This document shows positions 1 to 9,224 of a stretch of 64,000 bases of DNA, piece by piece. The stretch's first letter is position 1. Each line of letters starts with the position of its first letter. The position numbers and the translations under genes are program-made. The notes under the pieces are model-generated. The model had not been told where the DNA came from. It saw only the letters and a list, made by a program, of their open reading frames with translations, and ran no database searches. The stretch comes from Verrucomicrobia bacterium S94 (GTDB taxonomy: Bacteria; Verrucomicrobiota; Kiritimatiellia; Kiritimatiellales; Pontiellaceae): positions 1,488,001 through 1,552,000 of the forward strand of contig CP036201.1 in the NCBI GenBank assembly GCA_004299845.1, read 5' to 3'.

Positions 1-489
1 GCGATTCCGACCATGATGGATATTTCCATCGCGGATACCGAAAACAACCGCCTGGGAATCTGGCACTGTGGATCAAGTGCCACCCGCCTGCTGCGCAAAG
101 GCACCCGGTTTGATATCCGGCAGCACTCCATCCTCGAAAATGCCGATCCGGAAACGGCTGTTGGGATGATGCTTGAGTTTCTGCTGGAACTGGGCGAAGT
201 GACTATGGTGCGCTATCAAAGTCCGGATTCGTCCCGCATGTATGGATGGGAAGGCGATCTGCGGGAATGCGAAGCCGCTTTCCGTGGATCCTATGGAGAA
301 CTCGAACCGAAAGCCCCGCTCACGGTGGATACCATTATGGGTACTATTTTTGATCGCGGTCTGGATCATCATTGGTCGCTGGGTTACGGCAGCTGGATGG
401 AGGATCTCCGCATGATGAATCACTGGCTCGGTGTGGAGGAAATTCCGCATTCAAATCCAGGCGGTATGTGCGGCTTCAGCTCCTGCTGA
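1..489 (+). CDS. L-fucose isomerase-like protein, C-terminal part (5' end outside window)
   Basis: The reading frame is open from the first base, so this is the 3' end of a longer gene. The visible ~163 residues match the C-terminal domain of L-fucose/L-arabinose isomerase-like proteins (COG2407 type): a WHCG segment early on and a GLDHHWSLGYG segment followed by a WLG motif near the end, where family members carry substrate- and metal-site residues. Such enzymes interconvert an aldose and a ketose in the cytoplasm. A PfkB sugar kinase and a class II aldolase follow at close spacing on the same strand, which makes an isomerase-kinase-aldolase pathway very likely. The actual sugar cannot be read from sequence; L-fucose or the related L-galactose would suit the red-algal polysaccharide genes further right. 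Family confident, substrate open. Confidence 0.72.
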   Translation, partial: AIPTMMDISIADTENNRLGIWHCGSSATRLLRKGTRFDIRQHSILENADPETAVGMMLEFLLELGEVTMVRYQSPDSSRMYGWEGDLRECEAAFRGSYGELEPKAPLTVDTIMGTIFDRGLDHHWSLGYGSWMEDLRMMNHWLGVEEIPHSNPGGMCGFSSC

Positions 490-504
490 TTTCAGAAAGC
501 CTTT

Positions 505-1455
505 ATGATGAACACAACAACCTATGACGCTATTGTTGTCGGACTTAATGTCGTCGACATTCTCTTCGAACTGCCTGAAAAAGTGACCGAAGGCGAAAAG
601 CACGAAGTGTCCCGTCTTCTGATTCAAGGCGGTGCACCCGCCGGAAATGCCGCCTGCGGTCTGGCCTCCATGGGCTGGAAAACCGGCTTTGTCGGCAAAC
701 TGGGCCGGAATACACTGAGTACGGTTTCCCGCACAGAACTCCGCCGATACGGTGTTTCGGAAAGCCTGTTGCAGGAAACGCCCGAAGCACAGCCCGCAGT
801 AGCCGTAGTTGCCATTGATCAGCAGGGAGAGCGCACCGTCTATTACAGCCTGACCGGATATAAAAAGTTAACCCCTCAGGAAATACCGGCAGAGGCCGTT
901 AAAAACTGCCGGTTGGTACTGGTAGACGGATACGAAACGGAAGGTGCTCTGGAAACCCTCAGGATTGCCCATGAACACGGCATTCCCTCAGTACTCGATA
1001 TTGAAACCGGCGATGCGGAACTGATGCGCAAAGCGATGACACTCGGCACAGACACGATTCTTCCGCTCGCCGGTGCCCTGGAGCTCGCCGGCTGTGAAAG
1101 TATGGAGGAAACACTGCGTAAACTTTCCCGGTGGACCCCCGGCAGGGTCATAATCACTGATGGCGTAAACGGAAGCTGGGCACTGATTGAAAATGACCTT
1201 TTTCATCAGCCGGCATTCAAGGTCGAGGCCGTGGATACCACCGGGTGCGGCGATGCCTATCACGCCGGTTATGCCTCGGCCCTGCTCGATGCTCTTCCTC
1301 TGAAACTCCGTATGGAATTTGCCGCCTTTTTTGCTTCGCGTGTCGCTCTGCAGTTCGGCGGACGGACACAGCTGCCGAATGCCGCATCACTCAAAACCGA
1401 AGATTTATCCGGTTTATCTGCAGAACTTAAAAATTATATCCGAAACAAGGAGTAA
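505..1455 (+). CDS. PfkB-family carbohydrate kinase
   Basis: A 316-residue cytoplasmic sugar kinase of the ribokinase/PfkB fold, transferring phosphate from ATP to a sugar hydroxyl. The N-terminal PfkB signature lies in the GGAPAGNAACGLA segment (about residues 42-54), and the C-terminal ATP/anion-hole motif is DTTGCGDAYHAGYA near residue 245, with the catalytic Asp in GCGD. The GCGD variant of the usual GAGD occurs naturally in the family. Two consecutive ATG codons (505 and 508) are possible starts; no strong ribosome-binding site separates them. The gene begins 15 bases after the isomerase-like gene and ends 3 bases before the aldolase, so the three are almost surely one operon. Substrate unknown; a ketose produced by the upstream isomerase is the natural guess. 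Confidence 0.85.
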   Translation: MMNTTTYDAIVVGLNVVDILFELPEKVTEGEKHEVSRLLIQGGAPAGNAACGLASMGWKTGFVGKLGRNTLSTVSRTELRRYGVSESLLQETPEAQPAVAVVAIDQQGERTVYYSLTGYKKLTPQEIPAEAVKNCRLVLVDGYETEGALETLRIAHEHGIPSVLDIETGDAELMRKAMTLGTDTILPLAGALELAGCESMEETLRKLSRWTPGRVIITDGVNGSWALIENDLFHQPAFKVEAVDTTGCGDAYHAGYASALLDALPLKLRMEFAAFFASRVALQFGGRTQLPNAASLKTEDLSGLSAELKNYIRNKE

Positions 1456-1458
1456 ATC

Positions 1459-2319
1459 ATGCCGCTGGTTACAATGACTGAACTGCTGGAATTAAACAAA
1501 AATGGAAACTGGGCCGTCGGCGCTGTCGATGTCATGAACCAGGATATGGTACGCGGAGTAATCGCCGGAGCCGAAAAAGTGAAGGCCCCGGTCATTCTTA
1601 TGCTGGCCGAGGTGCATGAATCGCTGGTCAGCATTGAAGAACTCGGAACCATCATGATCGACTGTGCCCGACGGGCCTCAGTTCCGGTCTGTGTACATTT
1701 CGATCACGGCGAAACCTACAGCTCGATTATCCGAGCGATGAAAGCCGGATTTACATCGGTAATGTACGACGGCTCTCATCTTCCCCTCGAAGAGAATATT
1801 CAAACGACAAAAGAGATTGTCCGGGTGGCCAAAGCGCTGGGGATATCCGTGGAAGCGGAGCTGGGACAGCTGACCCGGCCCGAGGGATGTGATGACGAAG
1901 GTATTGAAGAGAATCCCGACCTCTATACCGACCCCGAAGAAGCGGTCCGGTTTTATCATGAAACCGGGATTGATGCGCTGGCCGTTGCTTTCGGCACAGC
2001 ACATGGCGTCTACGCCAGACAGCCGGTACTCGACTTCAACCGCCTGCAGGAAATCCGAAAAAAAACCGGCGCACCGCTGGTAATGCACGGCGGCTCCGGA
2101 CTGAAAGCATCCGATTTTCATACCGCAATTGACTGCGGCGTAAAGAAGATCAACTATTACAGCAACATGGTTTTCTCTGTGGCCCAGACCATCAGAAAAA
2201 AACTGAATGAGGCCGAAGGGAAAACCTACTACCACGATATCTCCAGCTGGGCCATCGAAGCCATCTCTGATGACATTGCCGACACCCTGACCCGCTTCCG
2301 CAGCAACGGAAAAATCTGA
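1459..2319 (+). CDS. class II (metal-dependent) fructose/tagatose-bisphosphate aldolase family protein
   Basis: A 286-residue cytoplasmic aldolase of the FbaA/GatY/KbaY family, which reversibly cleaves a phosphorylated ketose to dihydroxyacetone phosphate and an aldehyde. Probable Zn ligands are visible: His83 in HFDHGE, Glu134 in EAELGQ, His182 in GTAHGVY and His210 in VMHGGSGL. Length is normal for the GatY-like branch. The ribosome-binding site AAGGAG lies 5 bases before the ATG, directly after the kinase stop. It is the last gene of the isomerase-kinase operon and is followed by a strong hairpin terminator. Because the kinase precedes it, a ketose 1-phosphate or bisphosphate is the expected substrate; whether it is fuculose-, tagatose- or fructose-type cannot be decided here. 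Confidence 0.88.
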   Translation: MPLVTMTELLELNKNGNWAVGAVDVMNQDMVRGVIAGAEKVKAPVILMLAEVHESLVSIEELGTIMIDCARRASVPVCVHFDHGETYSSIIRAMKAGFTSVMYDGSHLPLEENIQTTKEIVRVAKALGISVEAELGQLTRPEGCDDEGIEENPDLYTDPEEAVRFYHETGIDALAVAFGTAHGVYARQPVLDFNRLQEIRKKTGAPLVMHGGSGLKASDFHTAIDCGVKKINYYSNMVFSVAQTIRKKLNEAEGKTYYHDISSWAIEAISDDIADTLTRFRSNGKI

Positions 2320-2332
2320 GCGGAAAAACAAA

Positions 2333-2360
2333 AAGGAGCTGCGCTTCCACGCGGCTCCTT
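2333..2360. terminator. intrinsic terminator between convergent genes
   Basis: Inverted repeat AAGGAGC...GCTCCTT (2333-2339 with 2354-2360), extended by inner pairs to about 12 bp around a 6-base loop. It sits between the aldolase stop and the converging GH2 stop. A-rich sequence on the left and T-rich sequence on the right would allow termination in both directions. Confidence 0.7.
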
Positions 2361-2391
2361 CGAATTTTATCCACTTTAGCAATGCAAACTT

Positions 2392-4737
2392 TTACTCCGC
2401 ACTGAACGTCAGCTCCCCTTTCAGATCACCGGAGGAAGCACTCAGAGTAATTTTCCCATCATCTCTACCGATCTGCAGCAGGGCCGTGGCAATGCCCGCT
2501 TCCGCTGTGATGGCCTCGGTGTTCAGCACTTCGGCATCCCCGTCGATTTCAACCTTAACTTTATCAGCATACGTCGGAACCACTGTTCCGTTTTCGTCAA
2601 CAGCCCGGATATAGGCAAATACCGTATCATTCACTCCGGCCTGCGGTTTCACGCCGCTTTCATCGATATCAATTTCCAGTTTAACCGGTTTTCCCGGGGT
2701 GCGGACCACATGCTCCGCCATCGGTTTTCCATCGATATATCCGACCGCTTTCAGTGTGCCCGACTTAAACTTTTCAAAGGTAAAGGTGAACGGCGGATGC
2801 CCCAGGTTTTCAGTATTTTTTCCGGTATCCGGCTTCTGTTTCCCGAGCGATGCACCATTCAGAAAGAGTTCAACTTCGTCGCAGTTACTGAAAACTTTGA
2901 CCTTCAACGGCGAATCCTTGGTCCACCAGCTTGCAATGTGTGCCATGGCCCCCTGTGCCGGATCTCGCTGGCTCTGATAGAAATAATACGCAAACTTCGG
3001 AATACGGAAAATATCCACCACACCGGAATACTCGATATCTTCAGCATAACCGCGGTTATAATCGTTAAATACCCAGTAGCCGTCACCAAAAGCGTGGGTA
3101 TTGAGATTGTCGTTATACGCTTCCTGCAGGTTGTACGCCTGCTGAAGCAGACGGGCTTCACCGAAACCGCGGGACTGACGGCTGCTCATTTCCAGCCGGC
3201 GGTTTTTATCCAGCTTGTCCTGATTCAGCCCGGCGTTGTTCGAGAAATATTCCCAGTCGCCGTATTCCGACACAAAATACGGCTTATCGGGATTTCTATG
3301 ATAACCGTGCATAATCCGATGCTGCCGCGCCTGGAGAAAAATATCCCAGGCATGATCAATCCAGCCGGCGGTAAAGGTATTATCGCCCGGATATTCCGCA
3401 TGCGCCAGCCGGTGCAGTTCTTCAATGAAATAATCCGGCATATCTTTAGTTTCGTTCAGCGAAACCTCCCAGGCAAGCACACTCGGATGATTACGGTCGC
3501 GGCGGACCAGCTCACGCGAAGAGCGGTAGCAGTATTCACGAAACCGGTCGTCGTCGAGATAATACTGCCAGCCCATAATCGCATCCAGCGTCAGCAGACC
3601 CAGTTCGTCGCAGGCATCCATAAATGCCGGTGAATGCGGATAGTGTGAAAGGCGGACAACATTGAACCCGGCATCCTTTATTTTCTTTGCATCCCGATAT
3701 TGTGCCGCATCCGACATCGCGTACCCGATGAACGGATAATCCTGATGACGGTTGGTTCCTCGCAGGTACATCTTTTCGCCGTTCAGGTAAAACTCGTGCC
3801 CATTGCGGAACTCCAGTTTACGGATACCGAAACGTGTCGTTTCCGAATCCACCCTCATTCCGTTAATCAGCACCGTGGTTTCCAGAGTATGCAGATTCGG
3901 TTCATCCGGAGACCATAACGGTGCTTCCAGAAGCTCTATATTTTCCACCAGTTCAATATCATTTCCGGCATCCAGAACAACAGGATTGGATCTTTTTTCC
4001 GCTACCGTTTTTCCATTGTACAATACGGTCTGCACAATCTGAATGGTCTGGGGCTCGGTCCTTTCATTGACCACATGTGTTTTTACATTTACCGTGGATT
4101 TTGCTTCAGACACTTCGGGATACGTAATAAAGATTCCACCGCCGGCTTCTTTATCCGCCAGCACCGGATGAGAAATGTAAACCTTTTCCTTCATCGTCAC
4201 CAGTACGTTACGGTAAAGCCCGCTGTACATGCAGAAATCGAGGCGTTTCACCGGCTTCGGACCGGTGTATGGATTATCACGATTATCCAGGCGGATCGCG
4301 ACGGTATTCTCCTGCCCCGGTTTCACAAATTCAGTGGCATCAATCACCACCGGCAGATAGCCGCCTTCGCGTTCCTTCGCCAGCCGGCCGTTGATCCAGA
4401 TTTTCGACTGGCTCATCGCGCCTTCCAGAGTCAGCCAGATTTTTTTATCGGCCAGACTTTCATCAACCGCAAAGTTTTTCCGGTACCAGACCACACCCTG
4501 CCATTGGTCGGTAATCACCAGCGGTTCAAGATAAGCCGAATGAGGCAGATCCACAGTGTCCCACCCGGAATCATCAAATTCCGAAGACTCGAAACCGACT
4601 GAGGGATCATCCGGATTTTCCAGACGCAGGAATTTCCAATCCTGGTTTACAGTAACCGTAGTTTCATTCACTTCCTTACAACCGGCCACCAGACCGGCTA
4701 CGGTCAGCAGACTCATCCATAAAACACTTTTTTTCAT
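2392..4737 (-). CDS. secreted lipoprotein glycoside hydrolase family 2 (beta-galactosidase-like)
   Basis: A 781-residue GH2 enzyme. A lipoprotein signal peptide ends in VAGC with the lipidated Cys at residue 20, so it is probably membrane-anchored outside the cytoplasm. Jelly-roll sugar-binding domain about 25-190, immunoglobulin-like domain about 190-305, TIM barrel about 306-620 and C-terminal beta domains after that. The acid/base Glu429 is in SLNET after the RNHPSVLAW segment, and the nucleophile is Glu491 in VSEYG. The ribosome-binding site GAGGAG lies immediately after the stop of the upstream sulfatase gene, so the two are probably translated together. Hydrolysis of beta-galactosides from desulfated algal oligosaccharides is plausible; beta-glucuronidase or beta-mannosidase activity cannot be excluded. 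Confidence 0.88.
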   Translation of the reverse strand: MKKSVLWMSLLTVAGLVAGCKEVNETTVTVNQDWKFLRLENPDDPSVGFESSEFDDSGWDTVDLPHSAYLEPLVITDQWQGVVWYRKNFAVDESLADKKIWLTLEGAMSQSKIWINGRLAKEREGGYLPVVIDATEFVKPGQENTVAIRLDNRDNPYTGPKPVKRLDFCMYSGLYRNVLVTMKEKVYISHPVLADKEAGGGIFITYPEVSEAKSTVNVKTHVVNERTEPQTIQIVQTVLYNGKTVAEKRSNPVVLDAGNDIELVENIELLEAPLWSPDEPNLHTLETTVLINGMRVDSETTRFGIRKLEFRNGHEFYLNGEKMYLRGTNRHQDYPFIGYAMSDAAQYRDAKKIKDAGFNVVRLSHYPHSPAFMDACDELGLLTLDAIMGWQYYLDDDRFREYCYRSSRELVRRDRNHPSVLAWEVSLNETKDMPDYFIEELHRLAHAEYPGDNTFTAGWIDHAWDIFLQARQHRIMHGYHRNPDKPYFVSEYGDWEYFSNNAGLNQDKLDKNRRLEMSSRQSRGFGEARLLQQAYNLQEAYNDNLNTHAFGDGYWVFNDYNRGYAEDIEYSGVVDIFRIPKFAYYFYQSQRDPAQGAMAHIASWWTKDSPLKVKVFSNCDEVELFLNGASLGKQKPDTGKNTENLGHPPFTFTFEKFKSGTLKAVGYIDGKPMAEHVVRTPGKPVKLEIDIDESGVKPQAGVNDTVFAYIRAVDENGTVVPTYADKVKVEIDGDAEVLNTEAITAEAGIATALLQIGRDDGKITLSASSGDLKGELTFSAE

Positions 4738-4746
4738 AAGACTCCT

Positions 4747-6129
4747 CTAATTCTTAATCGGCTGTCCCGCCATGGGATAATGCGGTGTTACCGTTGTTTC
4801 CTTTTCCAGAATCGCTTTCATCCGCTCCAGAATTTCAGGATACTTATTCGCGACATTCTCGGTTTCATACAGATCCTTTTCGAGATCATAGAGCTCCACT
4901 TTTCCGGAAACTCCGTAACGCACAGCTTTCCATTTGCCCATACGGGTTGCCTGACGAAACGCTTTTTCAGTGGGACTTTCGATGATCTCAAAATAGATAT
5001 AATCATGCTTTTTCTGCTCTTTTCCCAGCACCTCGGGGAGAAAAGAAATTCCGTCGGTCTGTTCAGGCGGCTGAATACCGGCAATTTCAGCAAACGTCGG
5101 CATCACATCGTAAAAGGTCGCCTGATGATCCGTCACTTTGCCTTTCAGCCCTTTGGCCGGCCATACGGCAATTGCGGGGACACGGACTCCGCCTTCATAC
5201 ATATCACGTTTGTACCCCCTCAGCCCGCCGGAACTTTTAAAGAAAAAACGGTCGTGATGATTTTCCGCTGTCGGTCCGTTATCGGAAGTAAACAGAATGA
5301 AGGTGTTGTCCAGCTCACCCATAGCCTCGAGTTTATCCAGCAGCCGTTTAATCTGCTGATCGAGCATGGTAATACGCGAGGCATGCCTCCGTTCAATTTC
5401 GGGCCAGCGGTACCCGTTGCGCATTTCATCCTTATAATTTTCGTACTCGCTCAGAAAAAACTCATGCGCGTGCGGACTGCGGTAGGACATAAACAGGAAA
5501 AGCGGTTTTTCGGCATCGTATTCTGTATCCAGATAATCCAATGCAATCTCAGTACGGAACTCATCCAGACAGCTCCACTTTGTATAATCATGAAAGATCT
5601 CTTCGGTATTGCCGTTTTTCAGATGATAGCGCTCATCATAGACTCCGCCATCCGGCTTCGGTCCCCACTGCTCCTGCACCGCAAAATCAAATCCGCGACT
5701 GCACGCCCAGGTGGAAACATCCTCCGGAATTCCCAGATGCCATTTGCCGATAAACGCCGTCTGATAACCGGCCCCTTTCAGCATTTCCGCGAGCGTAACC
5801 TCAGACTTCTTCAAGGCGATACGGTCCCATCTTCCACCGACCGTCACGAAGGCCTTGTTCCCTCGAATTGTGGCTTTCCCGGCGTGAATCCCCGTCATCA
5901 GAACACCGCGTGACGGAGAACACACCGAACAGCCCGCATAAAAATCAGTAAAGCGGACACCTTGTTCAGCCAGCCCATCAATCGTCGGCGTTTTAATGAT
6001 CTCCTGACCGTAACACCCGAGTTCACCATACCCCATATCATCGGCCAGCAGGATCACGATATTCGGTTTTTTCGCCTGTGCCGTACTCAGAAACCAGGCA
6101 CTCAGAAACAGCAGTATTATTTTTTTCAT
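4747..6129 (-). CDS. secreted S1-family sulfatase
   Basis: A 460-residue formylglycine-dependent sulfatase that removes sulfate esters from carbohydrates outside the cytoplasm. The signal peptide ends near residue 19 (AQA). The metal-binding LLADDMGYGELG segment is at about 27-38, and the activation motif CSPSR begins at Cys70, the residue expected to become formylglycine. Further metal residues lie in the FTSDNGP segment. Ribosome-binding site GGTGAGG before the ATG. It lies between another sulfatase and the GH2 gene on the same strand; a hairpin terminator separates it from the upstream sulfatase, so transcription may be only partly shared. No sulfatase-maturing enzyme is encoded in the window. 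The subfamily and sulfate position are not readable by eye. Confidence 0.93.
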   Translation of the reverse strand: MKKIILLFLSAWFLSTAQAKKPNIVILLADDMGYGELGCYGQEIIKTPTIDGLAEQGVRFTDFYAGCSVCSPSRGVLMTGIHAGKATIRGNKAFVTVGGRWDRIALKKSEVTLAEMLKGAGYQTAFIGKWHLGIPEDVSTWACSRGFDFAVQEQWGPKPDGGVYDERYHLKNGNTEEIFHDYTKWSCLDEFRTEIALDYLDTEYDAEKPLFLFMSYRSPHAHEFFLSEYENYKDEMRNGYRWPEIERRHASRITMLDQQIKRLLDKLEAMGELDNTFILFTSDNGPTAENHHDRFFFKSSGGLRGYKRDMYEGGVRVPAIAVWPAKGLKGKVTDHQATFYDVMPTFAEIAGIQPPEQTDGISFLPEVLGKEQKKHDYIYFEIIESPTEKAFRQATRMGKWKAVRYGVSGKVELYDLEKDLYETENVANKYPEILERMKAILEKETTVTPHYPMAGQPIKN

Positions 6130-6151
6130 CTTTACCTCACCCTAAAATAAA

Positions 6152-6199
6152 AAAGGTATAAAGTTTCCCGGAAAGCAGGCCGGACACCTTCATACCTTT
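6152..6199 (-). terminator. intrinsic terminator after the second sulfatase gene
   Basis: On the minus strand AAAGGTAT(G)AAG pairs with CTTTATACCTTT around a 24-base loop, followed directly by a T tract. It lies between the two sulfatase genes and probably reduces readthrough from the upstream one. Confidence 0.55.
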
Positions 6200-6212
6200 G
6201 TTGCTGAAATGA

Positions 6213-7610
6213 TTATTTTTTCTGCGCTTCCGGAAAATTCCACTTATCGAAATGTGACGGCTTCCGACTCTTCTGAATCAGTGTCGTCAGTTCGGCCGCC
6301 ACTTCCGGATATTCTTTTGCAAGGTTTCTGGTTTCACCGGGATCCTTTTCCAGATCGTACAGTTCAAGCGGCTGTTTCGGGTTTTTATTGATGTTGTACA
6401 TTACCCCCTTCCATTTGCCTTTCCGGATGGCCTTACGCCCGCCCTTCATCGTGAATTCCCAGTAAAGATATTCATGCTCCTTCTGCCCCGCTTTGCCCAG
6501 CAGCGTCGGAAGATAGGAAATACCATCCACTTTCTTATCCAGCGGAACACCGGTCAGCTCCGCCACCGTCGGCAGAAAATCCCAGAAAGCGGATAGATGA
6601 TCGTTCACCACCCCTTCCTGAATTCTGCCCGGCCACATCGCAATGAACGGCACATGAATTCCACCTTCATACAGATCGCGCTTAAACCCTTTCCAGGTTC
6701 CGTTGGAATCAAAATATTCCGGGTCCGCTCCGCCTTCCTCATGGGGTCCGTTGTCCGATGTGAAAATCACCAGCGTGTTGTCCGCTACTCCGAGTTTTTC
6801 CAGTTCGGCCATCACTTCACCGACATAATCATCCAGCACATTCACCATCGCAGCAAAAGCCGCATGCCCCTCCGGCTGACCTCTGTAATAATCCTCTTCA
6901 TAGTTCAGCTCCGGCAGATATTTCCCCCGGTATTTTTCCATATATCTTTCCGGGGCAATCATATCGGCGTGCGGCTGAACAGCGGCATAGTACATGAAAA
7001 ACGGTTCGTCTGTATTTTCCCGCAGAAACTTCAGGGCCTCTTCATGAATAAGATCCGGTGCATAATCCCTGCTGAACGAACCGACATTCCCCCACAGAAA
7101 TTCCCGCTCGTTATCGCTCCAGAGCCATGCCGGATAATAGCAGTGCGCCATACGCTGACAGTTATAGCCGTAAAAACGGTCAAAACCCATGCGCTGCGGA
7201 TCACTCGTCGATCCGGCCATGCCCAGCCCCCATTTTCCGAATACGCCTGTTTTATAGCCCGCCTTCTTAAAATGATGTGCCACGGTATACGTATCCGCCG
7301 GCATCGGCTGCTGCCCTTCCGGCTTTAATTCTGCATTCCCCCTCACCGCCGCATGGCCCATGTGATAGCCCGTCAGCAGCGAACAGCGCGACGGTGCGCA
7401 AACGGTTGAACCCGAATAATGGTTCGTAAACCGCATGCCCTTTTTCGCCAGTGCATCAATATTCGGTGTTTCAAACTTCGTCTGGCCATAACAGCTCAGA
7501 TCGCCATACCCCAGGTCATCCGCCAGAATAAAAACCACGTTCGGCTTTTTCGCCAGAACCTGTATTCCTGCAAGAAAAACAACTCCGACCATCATCCATT
7601 TTTTCATCAT
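6213..7610 (-). CDS. secreted S1-family sulfatase
   Basis: A formylglycine sulfatase of about 465 residues. The start is placed at the ATG at 7610 because AGGAGTGAG precedes it at good spacing; a GTG at 7628 would overlap that ribosome-binding site. The signal peptide ends around the LAKKPN junction. Metal-site ADDLGYGDLSCYG follows, then the activation motif CAPSR, whose Cys is the formylglycine precursor, then FTSDNGPHEEG with further metal ligands. It shares its overall plan with the neighbouring sulfatase but is clearly diverged, so the pair probably attack different sulfate positions. Likely first gene of the minus-strand group sulfatase-sulfatase-GH2. Substrate unknown. Confidence 0.92.
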   Translation of the reverse strand: MMKKWMMVGVVFLAGIQVLAKKPNVVFILADDLGYGDLSCYGQTKFETPNIDALAKKGMRFTNHYSGSTVCAPSRCSLLTGYHMGHAAVRGNAELKPEGQQPMPADTYTVAHHFKKAGYKTGVFGKWGLGMAGSTSDPQRMGFDRFYGYNCQRMAHCYYPAWLWSDNEREFLWGNVGSFSRDYAPDLIHEEALKFLRENTDEPFFMYYAAVQPHADMIAPERYMEKYRGKYLPELNYEEDYYRGQPEGHAAFAAMVNVLDDYVGEVMAELEKLGVADNTLVIFTSDNGPHEEGGADPEYFDSNGTWKGFKRDLYEGGIHVPFIAMWPGRIQEGVVNDHLSAFWDFLPTVAELTGVPLDKKVDGISYLPTLLGKAGQKEHEYLYWEFTMKGGRKAIRKGKWKGVMYNINKNPKQPLELYDLEKDPGETRNLAKEYPEVAAELTTLIQKSRKPSHFDKWNFPEAQKK

Positions 7611-7758
7611 ATACTCACTCCTGCTCACAGTTTACCCCCCTCGGTTTTCAACCGTAAAATGAACAGTAGATGTAATCAGTTATGCCTCGAACTGATAGGC
7701 AATAATTTGTTTTAAACATACAAAAATTCGCCAGCGGCTCATCCTCCTCATATTTTTT

Positions 7759-7787
7759 TTGCGGATAATTCTTATCATACATATATT
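7759..7787 (+). promoter_or_regulatory. candidate sigma-70-type promoter for the SHD1-esterase gene
   Basis: TTGCGG (7759-7764), a 17-base spacer and TATATT (7782-7787) match a -35/-10 arrangement in the A/T-rich sequence upstream of the gene starting at 7879. Consensus fit only. Confidence 0.4.
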
Positions 7788-7878
7788 ATATACTATTATC
7801 TTTCTTGCCAGATGTGCCGCAGAAGAACCCTGCAGTACTGGACCTTCTTTCTGTCACACCATTAAAAAAGGAGAAAAA

Positions 7879-9165
7879 ATGAGGATATTGAAAAGAGGAA
7901 TATATTTCAGCTGCACCGCACTCAGCCTGACCTTCGCGGAAACCGGGGAAATTCGCACCTGGTCTTCGGCCAATGGACAGGCCACGTTTTCAGGTTCCGT
8001 GGTACAAATTGTTTCCGGAAAAGTGATTCTCGATAACGGGCAAGGCAAAGAAGTTACGGTGCCCATCGCAAAACTTTCACAAGCAGACCGCGACTATCTA
8101 TCCGCTTATCAGCAGGAACGCAAATCGGAACAGCGCGCAGCGGAACGGAAAGTGGACCTGCCCTACAAGCAGGGCGAAGTGGTGGGACCGATCCGCGCCA
8201 AATCGAGCTCACATTATTATCTCTATTTACCCGAATCGCTGACCAGTACACGCAAGGCGCCTTTGCTATTTTATACACACTCCTCCCGCCCGCAGGATGC
8301 ACGCCTGATCGAAGAGCTGATTACAGCCGCGGAAATCAACGGCTGGGTGATGGCCCTGTCGGTTGAATCCTGCAACGATAACGGCACCAGTGCCAACCTC
8401 GATACCGCAAACAAAGCCGTTGACCATATTCTCGATACACTTCCCGTGGATAAAAAACGGCTCTACTTTACCGGGAATTCCGGTGGCGGGGCCATGTGCA
8501 TGATTAATGGAGCGGATATGCGCGCCTGCGGGTTAATGCCGAATGTCGGATATCTGCCCTCATCAGCGGGCAAACCGAAATGCGATGTTTTTGTGATCAA
8601 CGGAGGCACCGACTACAACCGCTATACCTCTGCAGACATGAGGAAAAAAATCGGTAAAACAGCCGTTCATCGATTTCACGGAGGCGGACATGGCAAAGCG
8701 CCCGCATGGCTTTTTCAGGATGGCATGCTCTGGCTCGAAGGCCGGTATCTCGCAGAAAAAGGCGATAAAGCGGCCGGAGAACGGGATGATTATATCGAGG
8801 CATTAACCGCCTGGATCAATGCCAATACAATCCGCGAGCCCCACCGGGCCTATTACTGGGCGGTCTTTATGAAAAAACAGCTGAACTGCTCTCCCGCCCA
8901 AAACGCCGCGCTTGATGCCGTCATCAGCGAACTCGGCCAGGCCCCTGAAAACGCACTCTATGTCGAAGGGCTTGCCGATATTGACAATCTGTCTCTCAAT
9001 AAACTCTCTAAATATGGCCAGGGGTCGCTGTATGACCATTCCAACGGAGCCGTGGAATCAGAATGTGAAAAACTGCTCCGGAAATACGAAGGCGTACCCG
9101 TCATAGAGGATGCCCTCAAAGCCATCGGTTCCCCCACGCCCCCCAAACCATCCTATGCCTACTGA
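7879..9165 (+). CDS. secreted SHD1-domain protein with alpha/beta-hydrolase (esterase-like) domain
   Basis: About 428 residues. The start at 7879 is preceded by AAAAGGAG; an upstream in-frame ATG-like extension lies within the promoter region. An N-terminal signal segment ends around FAETG. An SHD1-type small beta domain follows (RTWSSANGQATFSG through VPIAKLSQADRDYL), a module common in Planctomycetes and related phyla. The rest resembles an alpha/beta hydrolase: a LLFYTHSS strand, the GNSGGG nucleophile elbow with a probable catalytic Ser, and a FHGGGHGKAP segment supplying a probable catalytic His. A deacylating role in polysaccharide breakdown is possible, but nothing in the sequence identifies the substrate. 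The next gene also starts with an SHD1 domain, so the two may form one operon. Confidence 0.68.
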   Translation: MRILKRGIYFSCTALSLTFAETGEIRTWSSANGQATFSGSVVQIVSGKVILDNGQGKEVTVPIAKLSQADRDYLSAYQQERKSEQRAAERKVDLPYKQGEVVGPIRAKSSSHYYLYLPESLTSTRKAPLLFYTHSSRPQDARLIEELITAAEINGWVMALSVESCNDNGTSANLDTANKAVDHILDTLPVDKKRLYFTGNSGGGAMCMINGADMRACGLMPNVGYLPSSAGKPKCDVFVINGGTDYNRYTSADMRKKIGKTAVHRFHGGGHGKAPAWLFQDGMLWLEGRYLAEKGDKAAGERDDYIEALTAWINANTIREPHRAYYWAVFMKKQLNCSPAQNAALDAVISELGQAPENALYVEGLADIDNLSLNKLSKYGQGSLYDHSNGAVESECEKLLRKYEGVPVIEDALKAIGSPTPPKPSYAY

Positions 9166-9224
9166 TCCCCTGTATGCCTCTGCCGGCACGCACCGTCGAA
9201 TGTATTGTTCAATAAAGGAAAAAT

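Noticed and set aside
505-1455. GCGD instead of GAGD in the PfkB kinase as an active-site defect
   Set aside because: The catalytic Asp is present, and Cys at this position occurs in many functional PfkB kinases.
2710-3633. Long plus-strand open frames opposite the GH2 gene at 2.4-4.7 kb
   Set aside because: They are antisense shadows with no protein motif, while the minus strand encodes a complete GH2 enzyme.
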